Positions 1 to 12,212 of a DNA stretch of 64,000 nucleotides are shown one piece after another. Source of the DNA: Theocolax elegans (Eukaryota; Arthropoda; Insecta; Hymenoptera; Cerocephalidae); NCBI GenBank assembly GCA_026168455.1, contig CM047430.1, positions 74,067,044-74,131,043 of the forward strand, written 5' to 3'. A model generated the notes under the pieces. That model was not told where the DNA came from and made no database searches. It was given only the letters and a program-made list of their open reading frames with translations. The stretch's first letter is position 1. Each line of letters starts with the position of its first letter. The position numbers and the translations under genes are program-made.

Positions 1-1531
1 GTAATTGTCATTAACCCGGCCTTTGACTCCCAAATACACTAATTTCGACCGTTAATTTTAAAATTGTACTGCTAAACTTGTATTTTTTTTAATACGATTT
101 TTTTAAATCTCATTGTTATGGAAACTTTCTGGTGTCAAATCAGATCGAGAGTTATTTTGTACGTGATGCATCCGATGTTCAAATACGATAAAATTTTTTT
201 CGTTTAATTTGATAGTTTCCGCAAGTTGTACCTATTTAAGTATATCCGAAAAAAGTTTCAATATTCATTGCTGCTGCGTAAGATTTAAAAAAATGTTGAA
301 AAACATTGTTATATTTTGAAAAATGTTTTAAATATTCTAAAGATAGACTAAATTTTTGCTTATGAAATATGATAGTATAAATTATTTGGAAAGTACCACA
401 AAAATTATGAAATAATACTAGAGGTATAATATTTTTCGATGAATTTTGAACCGTCCAGATAATACAAATTATTTCGAAAAAGTTAATAATTTCCGAGTTA
501 CAGCTGTTACACTAACATTTACATATATATATTTTCGTTCGCAAAAAAATCGTTTTGTAAAAAAACAATGAAATACATTTTTCAAAAAAAAAAATTAAAT
601 GGTTAACTCATTTGCAAATCTAATAGAAAATTCAAAAAGAGATATTCAAAGATCTATAGTCCCGTTCGATTTTGTCACACACGTATACTTTTCATTTCTC
701 ATCACACACGAACACCTCAAATTTTCGTTCGTCCGTGCACAATCGCTCGTATCTCTCGTGACAAAAGTATATGCACATATACACACATGTGTATTCGTGA
801 TCGGCGCGTCTCGTGTCTAAAATATGTCGTAACGACGGTTTGCATTTTGGACCACGAGCGATTTCGCCGTACACCGGATTCCTCGAGCTCTGCATATACT
901 GGCCAACCGATTAATCCGTCGTGACGTCAAACCGCGCGCGCGCGCGCGGTGTGTGTGTGTGTGTGTGCCGTGCTAGTTTCGCGATTATTGTACATACACA
1001 TACCGCTCTGGTTTATTGGACCGCAGTGTCAAGACACGCAGGACGATTATTTTCTTATATACCGGCCTTTTTTTCGACACAATCGCGTTTCGTCACAAAA
1101 ATGTTTATTGTAACTGTAATATTGATTCGTTAGTTTTTTTTTCGAATCGACATATCTTCCATTGTATAATAATACATACACTCATCATGGAGCAGATGTT
1201 AAATTATAAGTTTTACGAACCATCTAGATTAAGAAAAATTAGATAATTTATAGAAATAGGTACGTATTCATTTTTAAGAAAGTAAACTTTAATAAACTTT
1301 TCTCTGTACTACTGGTGATCTTCATATTTCTTGATACTCGATTGATTACATTAAAATATGACGTAATATTAAATAAAGTATAAAAAAAATATATATACCT
1401 AAACCCTCGCGATCGATTGATAACATGTTGACTACTTGAATAACAACTTATAAATTCAATCAATATATTTATAATTTGAAAAAAATGCATAAAAATGTTA
1501 ATTAATAATCTGTACACAAGTGGCAAGAGTT
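1..1531. repeat. Tandem unit A, copy 1 (about 1.53 kb)
   Basis: First of three copies of a non-coding unit that begins at the window edge; the second starts at 1532 with the same sequence. Copies 1 and 2 are nearly identical, differing mostly by single-base indels in homopolymers. The unit has an AT-rich half (1-600), a higher-GC part (600-1100) with a CRE palindrome and an alternating CG/TG tract, then AT-rich sequence. The short open frames across 600-1130 are broken differently in each copy by indels and do not look coding. Copy 1 carries about 15 unique bases before the next copy starts. The higher-GC part could be an old promoter or untranslated exon, but no gene is seen beside it. Confidence 0.85.
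922..968. promoter_or_regulatory. CRE palindrome followed by (CG)n(TG)n Z-DNA-type tract (copy 1)
   Basis: The eight-base CRE palindrome TGACGTCA (922-929) is followed within 3 bases by about 16 bases of alternating CG and about 20 of alternating TG. Unbroken alternating purine-pyrimidine sequence of this kind is the classic Z-DNA-forming type. Whether it works as a regulatory site here is unknown; no gene is recognisable next to it. Confidence 0.4.
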
Positions 1532-3028
1532 TGTAATTGTCATTAACCCGGCCTTTGACTCCCAAATACACTAATTTCGACCGTTAATTTTAAAATTGTA
1601 CTGCTAAACTTGTATTTTTTTTAATACGATTTTTTTAAATCTCATTGTTATGGAAACTTTCTGGTGTCAAATCAGATCGAGAGTTATTTTGTACGTGATG
1701 CATCCGATGTTCAAATACGATAAAATTTTTTTCGTTTAATTTGATAGTTTCCGCAAGTTGTACCTATTTAAGTATATCCGAAAAAAGTTTCAATATTCAT
1801 TGCTGCTGCGTAAGATTTAAAAAAATGTTGAAAAACATTGTTATATTTTGAAAAATGTTTTAAATATTCTAAAGAATAGACTAAAATTTTTGCTTATGAA
1901 ATATGATAGTATAAATTATTTGGAAAGTACCACAAAAATTATGAAATAATACTAGAGGTATAATATTTTTCGATGAATTTTGAACCGTCCAGATAATACA
2001 AATTATTTCGAAAAAGTTAATAATTTCCGAGTTACAGCTGTTACACTAACATTTACATATATATATTTTCGTTCGCAAAAAAATCGTTTTGTAAAAAACA
2101 ATGAAATACATTTTTCAAAAAAAAAATTAAATGGTTAACTCATTTGCAAATCTAATAGAAAATTCAAAAAGAGATATTCAAAGATCTATAGTCCCGTTCG
2201 ATTTTGTCACACACGTATACTTTTCATTTCTCATCACACACGAACACCTCAAATTTTCGTTCGTCCGTGCACAATCGCTCGTATCTCTCGTGACAAAAGT
2301 ATATGCACATATACACACATGTGTATTTCGTGATCGGCGCGTCTCGTGTCTAAAATATGTCGTAACGACGGTTTTGCATTTTGGACCACGAGCGATTTCG
2401 CCGTACACCGGATTCCTCGAGCTCTGCATATACTGGCCAACCGATTAATCCGTCGTGACGTCAAACCGCGCGCGCGCGCGCGGGTGTGTGTGTGTGTGTG
2501 TGCCGTGCTAGTTCGCGATTATTGTACATACACATACCGCTCTGGTTTATTGGACCGCAGTGTCAAGAACACGCAGGACGATTATTTTCTTATATACCGG
2601 CCTTTTTTTCGACACAATCGCGTTTCGTCACAAAAATGTTTATTGTAACTGTAATATTGATTCGTTAGTTTTTCTTTTCGAATCGACATATCTTCCATTG
2701 TATAATAATACATACACTCATCATGGAGCAGATGTTAAATTATAAGTTTTACGAACCATCTAGATTAAGAAAAATTAGATAATTAGTAAGTAAACTTTAA
2801 TAAACATTTTTCTCTGTACTACTGGTGATCTTCATATTTCTTGATATCTCGATTGATTACATTAAAATATGACGTAATATTAAATAAAGTATAAAAAAAA
2901 ATATATATACCTAAACCCTCGCGATCGATTGATAACATGTTGACTACTTGAATAACAACTTATAAATTCAATCAATATATTTATAATTTGAAAAAAATGC
3001 ATAAAAATGTTAATTAATAATCTGTACA
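1532..3028. repeat. Tandem unit A, copy 2
   Basis: Direct repeat of 1-1517 at an offset of about 1532 bp. It keeps the same order: AT-rich part, CRE plus Z-DNA block at 2456-2502, then the AT-rich tail. Past the shared tail it continues into unit B (3029-3709), whereas copy 1 jumps straight back to the start of the unit. This is the layout expected for a head-to-tail duplication of one locus, or for an assembly that walked the same locus twice. Confidence 0.85.
2456..2502. promoter_or_regulatory. CRE plus Z-DNA-type tract (copy 2)
   Basis: Same arrangement as in copy 1: TGACGTCA at 2456-2463, then an alternating CG block and an alternating TG block with one phase slip. Confidence 0.4.
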
Positions 3029-3709
3029 CTCGAATTGTAATTCTACACGATGTGCTTTCGATTACTCATTTCTCGGAGAAATAAGCAAACGCAAATGAAA
3101 AAGAAAATTTAGCAGTGTATATTAAAAATATATCGAATGGAGAAAAATAAAATATTTGTTACATCTGCGTATAGTTATACGATTTTTTGTAGACGCTATA
3201 CACATACACGCACACGCACACGCACACATATGTGAATAAAATTATTGTAATCTATTCGTCTTTAACCGCGCGTGTACGTACGTGTTTGATGCATATATAC
3301 GTGTGTAGATCTCATGTTTTCTATAGAGTAAAGAGGAAGTTTACCATTTAGTATTTTAAACTTCAATTAATTACATATCTCGAGTGGAGTAGCACTTCAC
3401 TTTGTGTCATTTACAAAGTCAATTATCGCAGCTGGAGTGATACTTCCATTCGTACTTAAAATGAAAATATCCGTGCTTCTATATATACGTTATAGTGCTT
3501 CCTCGTATATATATCATAAGATAATAGGGTTTAAAACACCGCGTTATTGCAAGACCTGCCTCGTTCACGCGCCTATGAATATATAACTATATTGCAAAAT
3601 AAATATTTTTCAACCTATCGTATATATGCGTAATCAATCGGGATACGTTAGATTTCGAATTTTTTTTTTTTTTTTTTCCGGGATATTGCTGGGCTTAAAT
3701 TATATGGAA
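3029..3709. repeat. Unit B, copy 1 (0.68 kb)
   Basis: Non-coding AT-rich segment with a (CA)n/(CACACG)n stretch near 3200-3235 and a 19-base T run near 3660. It is repeated almost unchanged at 4806-5485. A 60-codon open frame at 3404-3586 is preserved in both copies, but this reflects the near identity of the copies rather than coding constraint. Confidence 0.8.
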
Positions 3710-4805
3710 AGTACCACAAAAATTATGAAATAATACTAGAGGTCTAATATTTTTCGATGAATTTTGAACCGTCCAGATAATACAAATTATTTCGAAAAGT
3801 TAATAATTCCGAGTTACCGCTGTTACACTAACATTTACATATATATTTTCGGTTCGCAAAAAATCGTTTTGTAAAAAACAATGAAATACCTTTTTTCAAA
3901 AAAAAAATTAAATGGTTAACTCATTTGCAAATCTAATAGAAAATTCAAAAAGAGATATTCAAAGATCTATAGTCCCGTTCGATTTTGTCACACACGTATC
4001 TTTTCATTTTTCATCACACACGAACACCTCAAATTTTCGTTCGTCCGTGCACAATCGCTTCGTATCTCTCGTGACAAAAGTATTATGCACATATACACAC
4101 ATGTGTATTTCGTGATCGGCGCGTCTCGTGTCTAAATATGTCGTAACGACGGTTTGCATTTGGACCACGAGCGATTTCGCCGTACACCGGATCCTCGAGC
4201 TCTGCATATACTGGCCAACCGATTAATGCCGTCGTGACGTCAAACCGCGCGCGCGCGCGCGGGTGTGTGTGTGGTGTGTGCCGTGCTAGTTCGCGATTAT
4301 TGTACATACCACATACGCTCGGTTTATTGGACCGCAGTGTCAAGAACAGCAGGACGATTATTTTCTTATATACCGGCCTTTTTTTTCGACACAATCGCGT
4401 TTCGTCACAAAAAGGTTTATTGTAACTGTAATATTGATTCGTTAGTTTTTCTTCGAATCGACATATCTTCCATTGTATAATAATACATACACTCATCATG
4501 GAGCAGATGTTAAATTATAAGTTTTTACGAACCATCTAGATTAAGAAAAATTAGATAATTAGTAAGTAAACTTTAATAAACATTTTTCTCTGTACTACTG
4601 GTGATCTTCATATTTCTTGATATCTCGATTGATTACATTAAAATATGACGTAATATTAAATAAAGTATAAAAAAAAATATATATACCTAAACCCTCGCGA
4701 TCGATTGATAACATGTTGACTACTTGAATAACAACTTATAAATTCAATCAATATATTTATAATTTGAAAAAAATGCATAAAAATGTTAATTAATAATCTG
4801 TACAC
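3697..4805. repeat. Tandem unit A, copy 3 (5'-truncated)
   Basis: Third copy of unit A, beginning inside the unit at the position matching about 1908 of copy 2. It joins unit B through a short shared AT-rich word at the junction near 3697-3709. It carries many more single-base insertions and deletions than copies 1 and 2, for example in homopolymers and in the TG tract at 4262-4280. That could be older age or poorer base accuracy. Confidence 0.8.
4235..4280. promoter_or_regulatory. CRE plus Z-DNA-type tract (copy 3)
   Basis: TGACGTCA at 4235-4242, then the CG block. The TG block is shorter and interrupted compared with the other copies. The CRE is intact in all three copies although the surrounding sequence varies. 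Confidence 0.38.
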
Positions 4806-5485
4806 TCGAATTGTAATTCTACACGATGTGCTTTCGATTACTCATTTCTCGGAGAAATAAGCAAACGCAAATGAAAAAGAAAATTTAGCAGTGTATATTA
4901 AAAATATATCGAATGGAGAAAAATAAAATATTTGTTACATCTGCGTATAGTTATACGATTTTTTGTAGACGCTATACACATACACGCACACGCACACGCA
5001 CACATATGTGAATAAAATTATTGTAATCTATTCGTCTTTAACCGCGCGTGTACGTACGTGTTTGATGCATATATACGTGTGTAGATCTCATGTTTTCTAT
5101 AGAGTAAAGAGGAAGTTTACCATTTAGTATTTTAAACTTCAATTAATTACATATCTCGAGTGGAGTAGCACTTCACTTTGTGTCATTTACAAAGTCAATT
5201 ATCGCAGCTGGAGTGATACTTCCATTCGTACTTAAAATGAAAATATCCGTGCTTCTATATATACGTTATAGTGCTTCCTCGTATATATATCATAAGATAA
5301 TAGGGTTTAAAACACCGCGTTATTGCAAGACCTGCCTCGTTCACGCGCCTATGAATATATAACTATATTGCAAAATAAATATTTTTCAACCTATCGTATA
5401 TATGCGTAATCAATCGGGATACGTTAGATTTCGAATTTTTTTTTTTTTTTTTTCCGGGATATTGCTGGGCTTAAATTATATGGGG
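4806..5485. repeat. Unit B, copy 2
   Basis: Direct repeat of 3029-3709 at an offset of about 1776 bp. After its shared 3' end the sequence becomes unique (5486 onward), so this is probably the original right edge of the A-B locus. Confidence 0.8.
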
Positions 5486-6954
5486 ATCTACGCTCTTTTC
5501 GACCAATCAATTGTATATCGATTATATTGAATGAGAAATCTTAACTACATTCATATACACGCGATAGATCGAGACCCGAGATTGGGCGGAACTTTTTTTG
5601 AGAAGAAATTATTGTTTATTGATAATTGCGTGAACAACTTTATTGGCCTTGCTACAAATTTTACTCTAGCGTACAGGACTTTTAATTTTAATCGTTTTTT
5701 TTTAATTTTTTTTTTTAAATACAAGGAATGTCCATTTTCCGAGATCAACATTCTCTTGTATACTTGCAAAAACGTATTGTTGTCATTTGGGGATTGTCAG
5801 CTGAATTATGGCTCGAAAGGAACTCCATGATGTTAGACGATTCTTCTACTACCAAGTAGATTCCTTTAAAATCAAGATATCTCACGATTCTAAATAGGAA
5901 TCGAATTCATGAGTTATAGAATAATCGTTAAATTCAAGTCAAATATCAAGTGGGTTTCCTTTCAAGTCCTATTTGAGACGCGACAGTCTTCTAATCACGA
6001 GAATACATTATCGTGAGTGTAGAAGGTATTATTTATACATAGGGTTTTAATTTTTAAAAACTGCAATCTCTCGCGTATTTAGCGATCGTTTATATACTTA
6101 TCCTTTAAACTTTTTATTATTGGGTTTGATAAGACTGATCACCGAAAATATGAACCTACAATCTTAAGGCACATGATTCTCAAAAACACAATGATACAGA
6201 GAATTCGATTATGCTTTTTGATTATTAATTGCTTTTTATTAATTAATCAGAAAATATTAAGTACGGAGCCCATTAAATACTCATTCCACGAATATCTTCA
6301 AGAAATATTAATAAATGATTATTAGGCTTTGTAACGAAACTTTAGTATTTTTTCACGATTGTATACATTACGGTGATGTAATACCCAAATTACAGGAACC
6401 TACATCTAAAATCCCAAAAATTTAAAAAACTAATGGAATTAAAAATCTGAAAAAATTTACAGGTAATGTTGAAAGCAAATAGAATACCGTTACATTTTTT
6501 CAAAATAATTAATTTAAAATGAATTATATAAAAATAACCATTTTTTGGTCGGTAATATATAACTAAAAACAAAGCTGCACGGCTGCTCAAAAATCTCGTT
6601 GATTTATTGATAAACAAATTTGAAAAAATTCATAGACTATCTTTAATGTAAATACAACACAGTTACAGAGCGTTTTTTTCGATAAAGTATACTGTTTGCT
6701 TGAGAAAAAATAAATACTGATTTTGTTTTAATGGGTTTACATCTCCTTAAGAAAAGATGGATGGACCAAGAGGTCTCAGAGGAATTATAATAATCAAAAG
6801 GAATATGCTTAATCTTAGGATATTGGTATTTCTCAGGTAAATTTACGAATTTTTTTTTCAAAAGTAGATATCGTTTAATTGTAGGAAAATCCGCTTGATT
6901 ATGAAACCAATCATTTTAGAGCAAGCACAATTCCCGTTTAAATTTATAAGAAAA
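5486..6954. other. Intergenic, with degenerate TTAA-element ends
   Basis: No gene seen. At 6230-6280 the sequence resembles the right end of the TTAA fold-back at 11779-12162, ending in GAGCCCA just before TTAA. At 6371-6755 it matches the piggyBac-like element nested at 61820-62201, starting GGTGATGTAATACCC and ending TTTACATCTCC before TTAA, so it is a diverged member of that family. The segment 6695-6954 recurs at 9864-10117. Confidence 0.5.
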
Positions 6955-8597
6955 ATTCCTTAACGAACATTAGTCCATTTTTACAGTTTAGAGATTAAAA
7001 AGTTTACTATATAGGAACACTCAATCTCCTGAGGTTAGGCAACTGCTCTTCTTAAATATAATCTATCCTGAATTTGGATTATCTAGATATTTATATATTT
7101 TCATATTTTTAATTTTTTTTTTAAACTTGCGAATTAATCAGTCTATACGCAATATTGATATTGTTGTAATTGAAATCCATTTAGTGAGAGCAGTACCAAG
7201 CCAGTTAAACTAGATATAGGCTAAAACTAGGTATATTTTTGGGGTTGCGATGAAACGCTTTTTTAACCTTTCCTAGCTATTTTATAGAATAATCTATAAA
7301 TGTTAGGATTGAACTAAGTATTTTGAAGGTTGTAAAATTAGTTTCCGTAAGCAGGATACCTGGCGCATAGGCTATGAACAAGGCTGCAAAAATGTTTCGG
7401 ATCAATTTGGTGATTAATTTATAAATGTTAAAATATCTTGAAATGAGTGTTTGTACGACGCAAACAATCGTCGGACTCGATCGGAAATGGTAAAAGGGAT
7501 CAAATTTCACAACATCCTTCGCATTTTGTTTAGAACATTACCCAGAAATGAATACTTTATGTTTCGTGGTTATGCTCATTCCAATAAATGTGCAAGAAAT
7601 GGGCGAAAAAGCGTTTCATCGGGAGTCAATACCTAACCATTTTCGCTGTCCATTTATTAATTTACCAGCTATTTCTTATATTCTAAAACTCCTCTTTGTA
7701 ACATACTAATATTAACTTTAATTTTAATTTCAACTGTCATATTTATTTGTTTTTCTATATACGATGGTTTTGCACACCGTACTTTTATAAAGAGTTTACA
7801 ATAAATATTATCGATAATCTACATCACAGAAAAAAATATTGTTTATATAAATAGGTACATCTTACACGCATTGTTTAGTACTGAAGGTGCAAACTGTTGA
7901 AATAAAATAAAAGGTATAGTTTTTTTTTATTATTATTTTAACGTCGCTCTTTTTATGCTCCCAAATCGGTGCTAATCGGCGACGGAGGAAGCACACGATG
8001 TCTTTGTTAAGAAAGCACTTGTATCAATCGGCCGGTGTCGGGAATCGAACCTGGGACTTCCAAATTACGAGCCCGACGCCCTACCGACCGAGCCTTCGCA
8101 GACCTCAAGATTAGTATATGGTTTATATCCACGTAAATGTTTTTTTTGCACAAATTATTAATTATTATTTATATTAACTAAATGAGGATTGTGCACGATA
8201 CATACGGATACAGTTTCCTTGCAAAAAGCGTATCTCGACATACGACTTAAGAAATTAATCACCCCGATTATATATATTATATATATTGATAGAATAAGCA
8301 CGTAATTTTATTTATTTATTTATATACAACATATATTACGTTAATAATTCTCATCCCAAGATATTAAAGATATATTTGGTTAGTCGCGATTTACCAATGA
8401 AAAATATTGATTAATTTATTCTTAAAACATTATATCCTATCATCGATTATTTCTAACAGAGTGCATTAAGAAAATATATAATTGTAATCCCAAAATAAAA
8501 ATGTATATTAGACGTCGAGTTTATCCGTCTTTTATAAACCGCATCATTTAGTCATTACATATTAATATTTAATGGAGTACCCTTCAATTTAATGAAA
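6955..8597. repeat. Tandem unit C, copy 1 (1.64 kb)
   Basis: Non-coding unit repeated directly at 8598 (offset 1643) and again at 10118. From left to right it contains a segment related to the short TIR element found at 26553-27085 (here 7165-7700), then a SINE on the - strand (7921-8106), then AT-rich sequence. It begins and ends at the word ATTCCTTAACG, so each junction falls on the same short sequence. The 61-77 codon open frames in it overlap on both strands and are also found in the non-coding TIR element, so I do not call genes. Confidence 0.85.
7921..8106 (-). repeat. tRNA-derived SINE, copy 1
   Basis: Read on the - strand, the element starts at its tRNA-like head (8106) and ends in an A-rich (TAA)n tail (7921). 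The head carries an A-box-like GGCTCGGTCGGTAG and an exact B box GGTTCGATTCC, the two internal RNA polymerase III promoter motifs. The rest of the head recalls a tRNA D-arm and T-arm, but the anticodon stem is not well paired, so this is a SINE head and not a working tRNA. It lies within unit C and was copied with it. Confidence 0.75.
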
Positions 8598-9863
8598 ATT
8601 CCTTAACGAACATTAGTCCATTTTTACAGTTTAGAGATTAAAAAGTTTACTATATAGGAACACTCAATCTCCTGAGGTTAGGCAACTGCTCTTCTTAAAT
8701 ATAATCTATCCTGAATTTGGATTATCTAGATATTTATATATTTTCATATTTTTAATTTTTTTTTAAACTTGCGAATTAATCAGTCTATACGCAATATTGA
8801 TATTGTTGTAATTGAAATCCATTTAGTGAGAGCAGTACCAAGCCAGTTAAACTAGATATAGGCTAAAACTAGGTATATTTTTGGGGTTGCGATGAAACGC
8901 TTTTTTTAACCTTTCCTAGCTATTTTATAGAATAATCTATAAATGTTAGGATTGAACTAAGTATTTTGAAGGTTGTAAAATTAGTTTCCGTAAGCAGGAT
9001 ACCTGGCGCATAGGCTATGAACAAGGCTGCAAAAATGTTTCGGATCAATTTGGTGATTAATTTATAAATGTTAAAATATCTTGAAATGAGTGTTTGTACG
9101 ACGCAAACAATCGTCGGACTCGATCGGAAATGGTAAAAGGGATCAAATTTCACAACATCCTTCGCATTTTGTTTAGAACATTACCCAGAAATGAATACTT
9201 TATGTTTCGTGGTTATGCTCATTCCAATAAATGTGCAAGAAATGGGCGAAAAAGCGTTTCATCGGGAGTCAATACCTAACCATTTTCGCTGTCCATTTAT
9301 TAATTTACCAGCTATTTCTTATATTCTAAAACTCCTCTTTGTAACATACTAATATTAACTTTAATTTTAATTTCAACTGTCATATTTATTTGTTTTTCTA
9401 TATACGATGGTTTTGCACACCGTACTTTTATAAAGAGTTTACAATAAATATTATCGATAATCTACATCACAGAAAAAAATATTGTTTTATATAAATAGGT
9501 ACATCTTACACGCATTGTTTAGTACTGAAGGTGCAAACTGTTGAAATAAAATAAAAGGTATAGTTTTTTTTTATTATTATTTTAACGTCGCTCTTTTTAT
9601 GCTCCCAAATCGGTGCTAATCGGCGACGGAGGAAGCACACGATGTCTTTGTTAAGAAAGCACTTGTATCAATCGGCCGGTGTCGGGAATCGAACCTGGGA
9701 CTTCCAAATTACGAGCCCGACGCCCTACCGACCGAGCCTTCGCAGACCTCAAGATTAGTATATGGTTTATATCCACGTAAATGTTTTTTTTGCACAAATT
9801 ATTAATTATTATTTATATTAACTAAATGAGGATTGTGCACGATACATACGGATACAGTTTCCT
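8598..9863. repeat. Tandem unit C, copy 2 (3'-truncated)
   Basis: Direct repeat of 6955-8220. It stops near 9863, inside the short word TTTCCTTG, and switches to sequence matching 6695-6954 (9864-10117), which leads into copy 3. A switch within shared short sequence suits template switching, microhomology-mediated duplication or an assembly join. Confidence 0.82.
9564..9750 (-). repeat. tRNA-derived SINE, copy 2
   Basis: Same element as 7921-8106, inside unit C copy 2. The A box, B box and A-rich tail are unchanged. It arises from the segmental duplication, not from a separate insertion. Confidence 0.75.
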
Positions 9864-10117
9864 TGAGAAAAAATAAATACTGATTTTGTTTTAATGGGTT
9901 TACATCTCCTTAAGAAAAGATGGATGGACCAAGAGGTCTCAGAGGAATTATAATAATCAAAAGGAATATGCTTAATCTTAGGATATTGGTATTTCTCAGG
10001 TAAATTTACGAATTTTTTTTTCAAAAGTAGATATCGTTTAATTGTAGGAAAATCCGCTTGATTATGAAACCAATCATTTTAGAGCAAGCACAATTCCCGT
10101 TTAAATTTATAAGAAAA

Positions 10118-11774
10118 ATTCCTTAACGAACATTAGTCCATTTTTACAGTTTAGAGATTAAAAAGTTTACTATATAGGAAACACTCAATCTCCTGAGGTT
10201 AGGCAACTGCTCTTCTTAAATATAATCTATCCTGAATTTGGATTATCTAGATATTTATATATTTTTCATATTTTTAATTTTTTTTTTAAACTTGCGAATT
10301 AATCAGTCTATACTGCAATATTGATATTGTTGTAATTGAAATCCATTTAGTGAGAGCAGTACCAAGCCAGTTAAACTAGATATAGGCTAAAACTAGGTAT
10401 ATTTTTGGGGTTGCGATGAAACGCTTTTTTTAACCTTTCCTAGCTATTTTATAGAATAATCTATAAATGTTAGGATTGAACTAAGTATTTGAAGGTTGTA
10501 AAATTAGTTTCCTGTAAGCAGGATACCTGGCGCATAGGCTATGAACAAGGCCTGCAAAAATGTTTCGGATCAATTTGGTGATTAATTTATAAATGTTAAA
10601 ATATCTTGAAATGAGTGTTTGTACGACGCAAACAATCGTCGGACTCGATCGGAAATGGTAAAAGGGATCAAATTTCACAACATCCTTCGCATTTTGTTTA
10701 GAACATTACCCAGAAATGAATACTTTATGTTTCGTGGTTATGCTCATTCCAATAAATGTGCAAGAAATGGGCGAAAAAGCGTTTCATCGGGAGTCAATAC
10801 CTAACCATTTTCGCTGTCCATTTATTAATTTACCAGCTATTTCTTATATTCTAAAACTCCTCTTTGTAACATACTAATATTAACTTTAATTTTAATTTCA
10901 ACTGTCATATTTATTTGTTTTTCTATATACGATGGTTTTGCACACCGTACTTTTATAAAGAGTTTACAATAAATATTATCGATAATCTACATCACAGAAA
11001 AAAATATTGTTTTATATAAATAGGTACATCTTACACGCATTGTTTAGTACTGAAGGTGCAAACTGTTGAAATAAAATAAAAGGTATAGTTTTTTTTTATT
11101 ATTATTTTAACGTCGCTCTTTTTATGCTCCCAAATCGGTGCTAATCGGCGACGGAGGAAGCACACGATGTCTTTGTTAAGAAAGCACTTGTATCAATCGG
11201 CCGGTGTCGGGAATCGAACCTGGGACTTCCAAATTACGAGCCCGACGCCCTACCGACCGAGCCTTCGCAGACCTCAAGATTAGTATATGGTTTATATCCA
11301 CGTAAATGTTTTTTTTGCACAAATTATTAATTATTATTTATATTAACTAAATGAGGATTGTGCACGATACATACGGATACAGTTTCCTTGCAAAAGCGTA
11401 TCTCGACATACGACTTAAGAAATTAATCACCCCGATTATATATATATATATATATATTGATAGAATAAGCACGTAATTTTATTTATTTATTTATATACAA
11501 CATATATTACGTTAATAATTCTCATCCCAAGATATTAAAGATATATTTGGTTAGTCGCGATTTACCAATGAAAAATATTGATTAATTTATTCTTAAAACA
11601 TTATATCCTATCATCGATTATTTCTAACAGAGTGCATTAAGAAAATATATAATTGTAATCCCAAAATAAAAATGTATATTAGACGTCGAGTTTATCCGTC
11701 TTTTATAAACCGCATCATTTAGTCATTACATATTAATATTTAATGGAGTACCCTTTCAATTTAATGAAAATTCC
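10118..11774. repeat. Tandem unit C, copy 3
   Basis: Third direct copy of the 1.64-kb unit, with scattered single-base indels against copy 1. It ends at ATTCC immediately left of the TTAA that flanks the fold-back element at 11779-12162. Confidence 0.85.
11089..11275 (-). repeat. tRNA-derived SINE, copy 3
   Basis: Same element inside unit C copy 3, with unchanged pol III boxes. Like copies 1 and 2 it lacks about 28 bases of the body that copies 4 and 5 contain, which confirms common descent by duplication. Confidence 0.75.
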
Positions 11775-11778
11775 TTAA

Positions 11779-12162
11779 CGGGGTGCCATAGTCAATATTT
11801 ATCCTCCCTACCTTACCGGCAATCGTGTTTATTAGTAATAAATTTGTAAATAAAACAGTATGTGAAAAAATAAGAGAAGAGGCGCCTTCGTTTATGAATA
11901 ATCTAACTGTGTGCTGAATTTCAGATTAAAATTATATTGCGTTTTTGAGAAAAGTCTTACCAAAAATCTGAACCTAACCTCAACGAGGTGAAAATATTTG
12001 ATATTTTTGGTAAGACTTTTCTCGAAAACGCAATTATCTTTTAATCTAAAATTCAGCACACAGTTAGATTGTCAATAAACGAAGGCGCCTCTTCTCTTAT
12101 TTTTTCACATACTGTTCTACTTTTTTATTAATTAATCATCAAAAATTGAGTATGGAACCCCC
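11779..12162. mobile_element. TTAA-flanked fold-back (piggyBac-type MITE)
   Basis: Flanked on both sides by TTAA (11775-11778 and 12163-12166), the target-site duplication typical of piggyBac-like elements. The ends are inverted: GGGGTGCCATAG on the left and the complement of TATGGAACCCC on the right. Most of the 384 bp folds back: a block at 11865-11985 (GGCGCCTTCG and following) recurs inverted at 12005-12115. No transposase is encoded, so it is non-autonomous. Family membership is inferred from the TTAA duplication and end structure only. Confidence 0.72.
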
Positions 12163-12166
12163 TTAA

Positions 12167-12177
12167 AGTATACATAT

Positions 12178-12212
<35 letters not shown>

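Noticed and set aside
599..820. 73-codon open frame, also at 2131 and 3912
   Set aside because: It persists only because the unit is duplicated; its length changes with each indel, and no domain is recognisable.
7451..7636. 61-codon frame (starting MYDANNRRTRSEMV) repeated at 9094, 10619 and, inverted, near 26600
   Set aside because: It lies in the non-coding TIR element and unit C; both strands are open over the same stretch, and copies carry indels.
7990..8100. Possible genuine tRNA gene at the SINE head
   Set aside because: The B box is perfect, but there is no paired acceptor stem and the anticodon stem is poor; the A-rich tail and body show it is a SINE.
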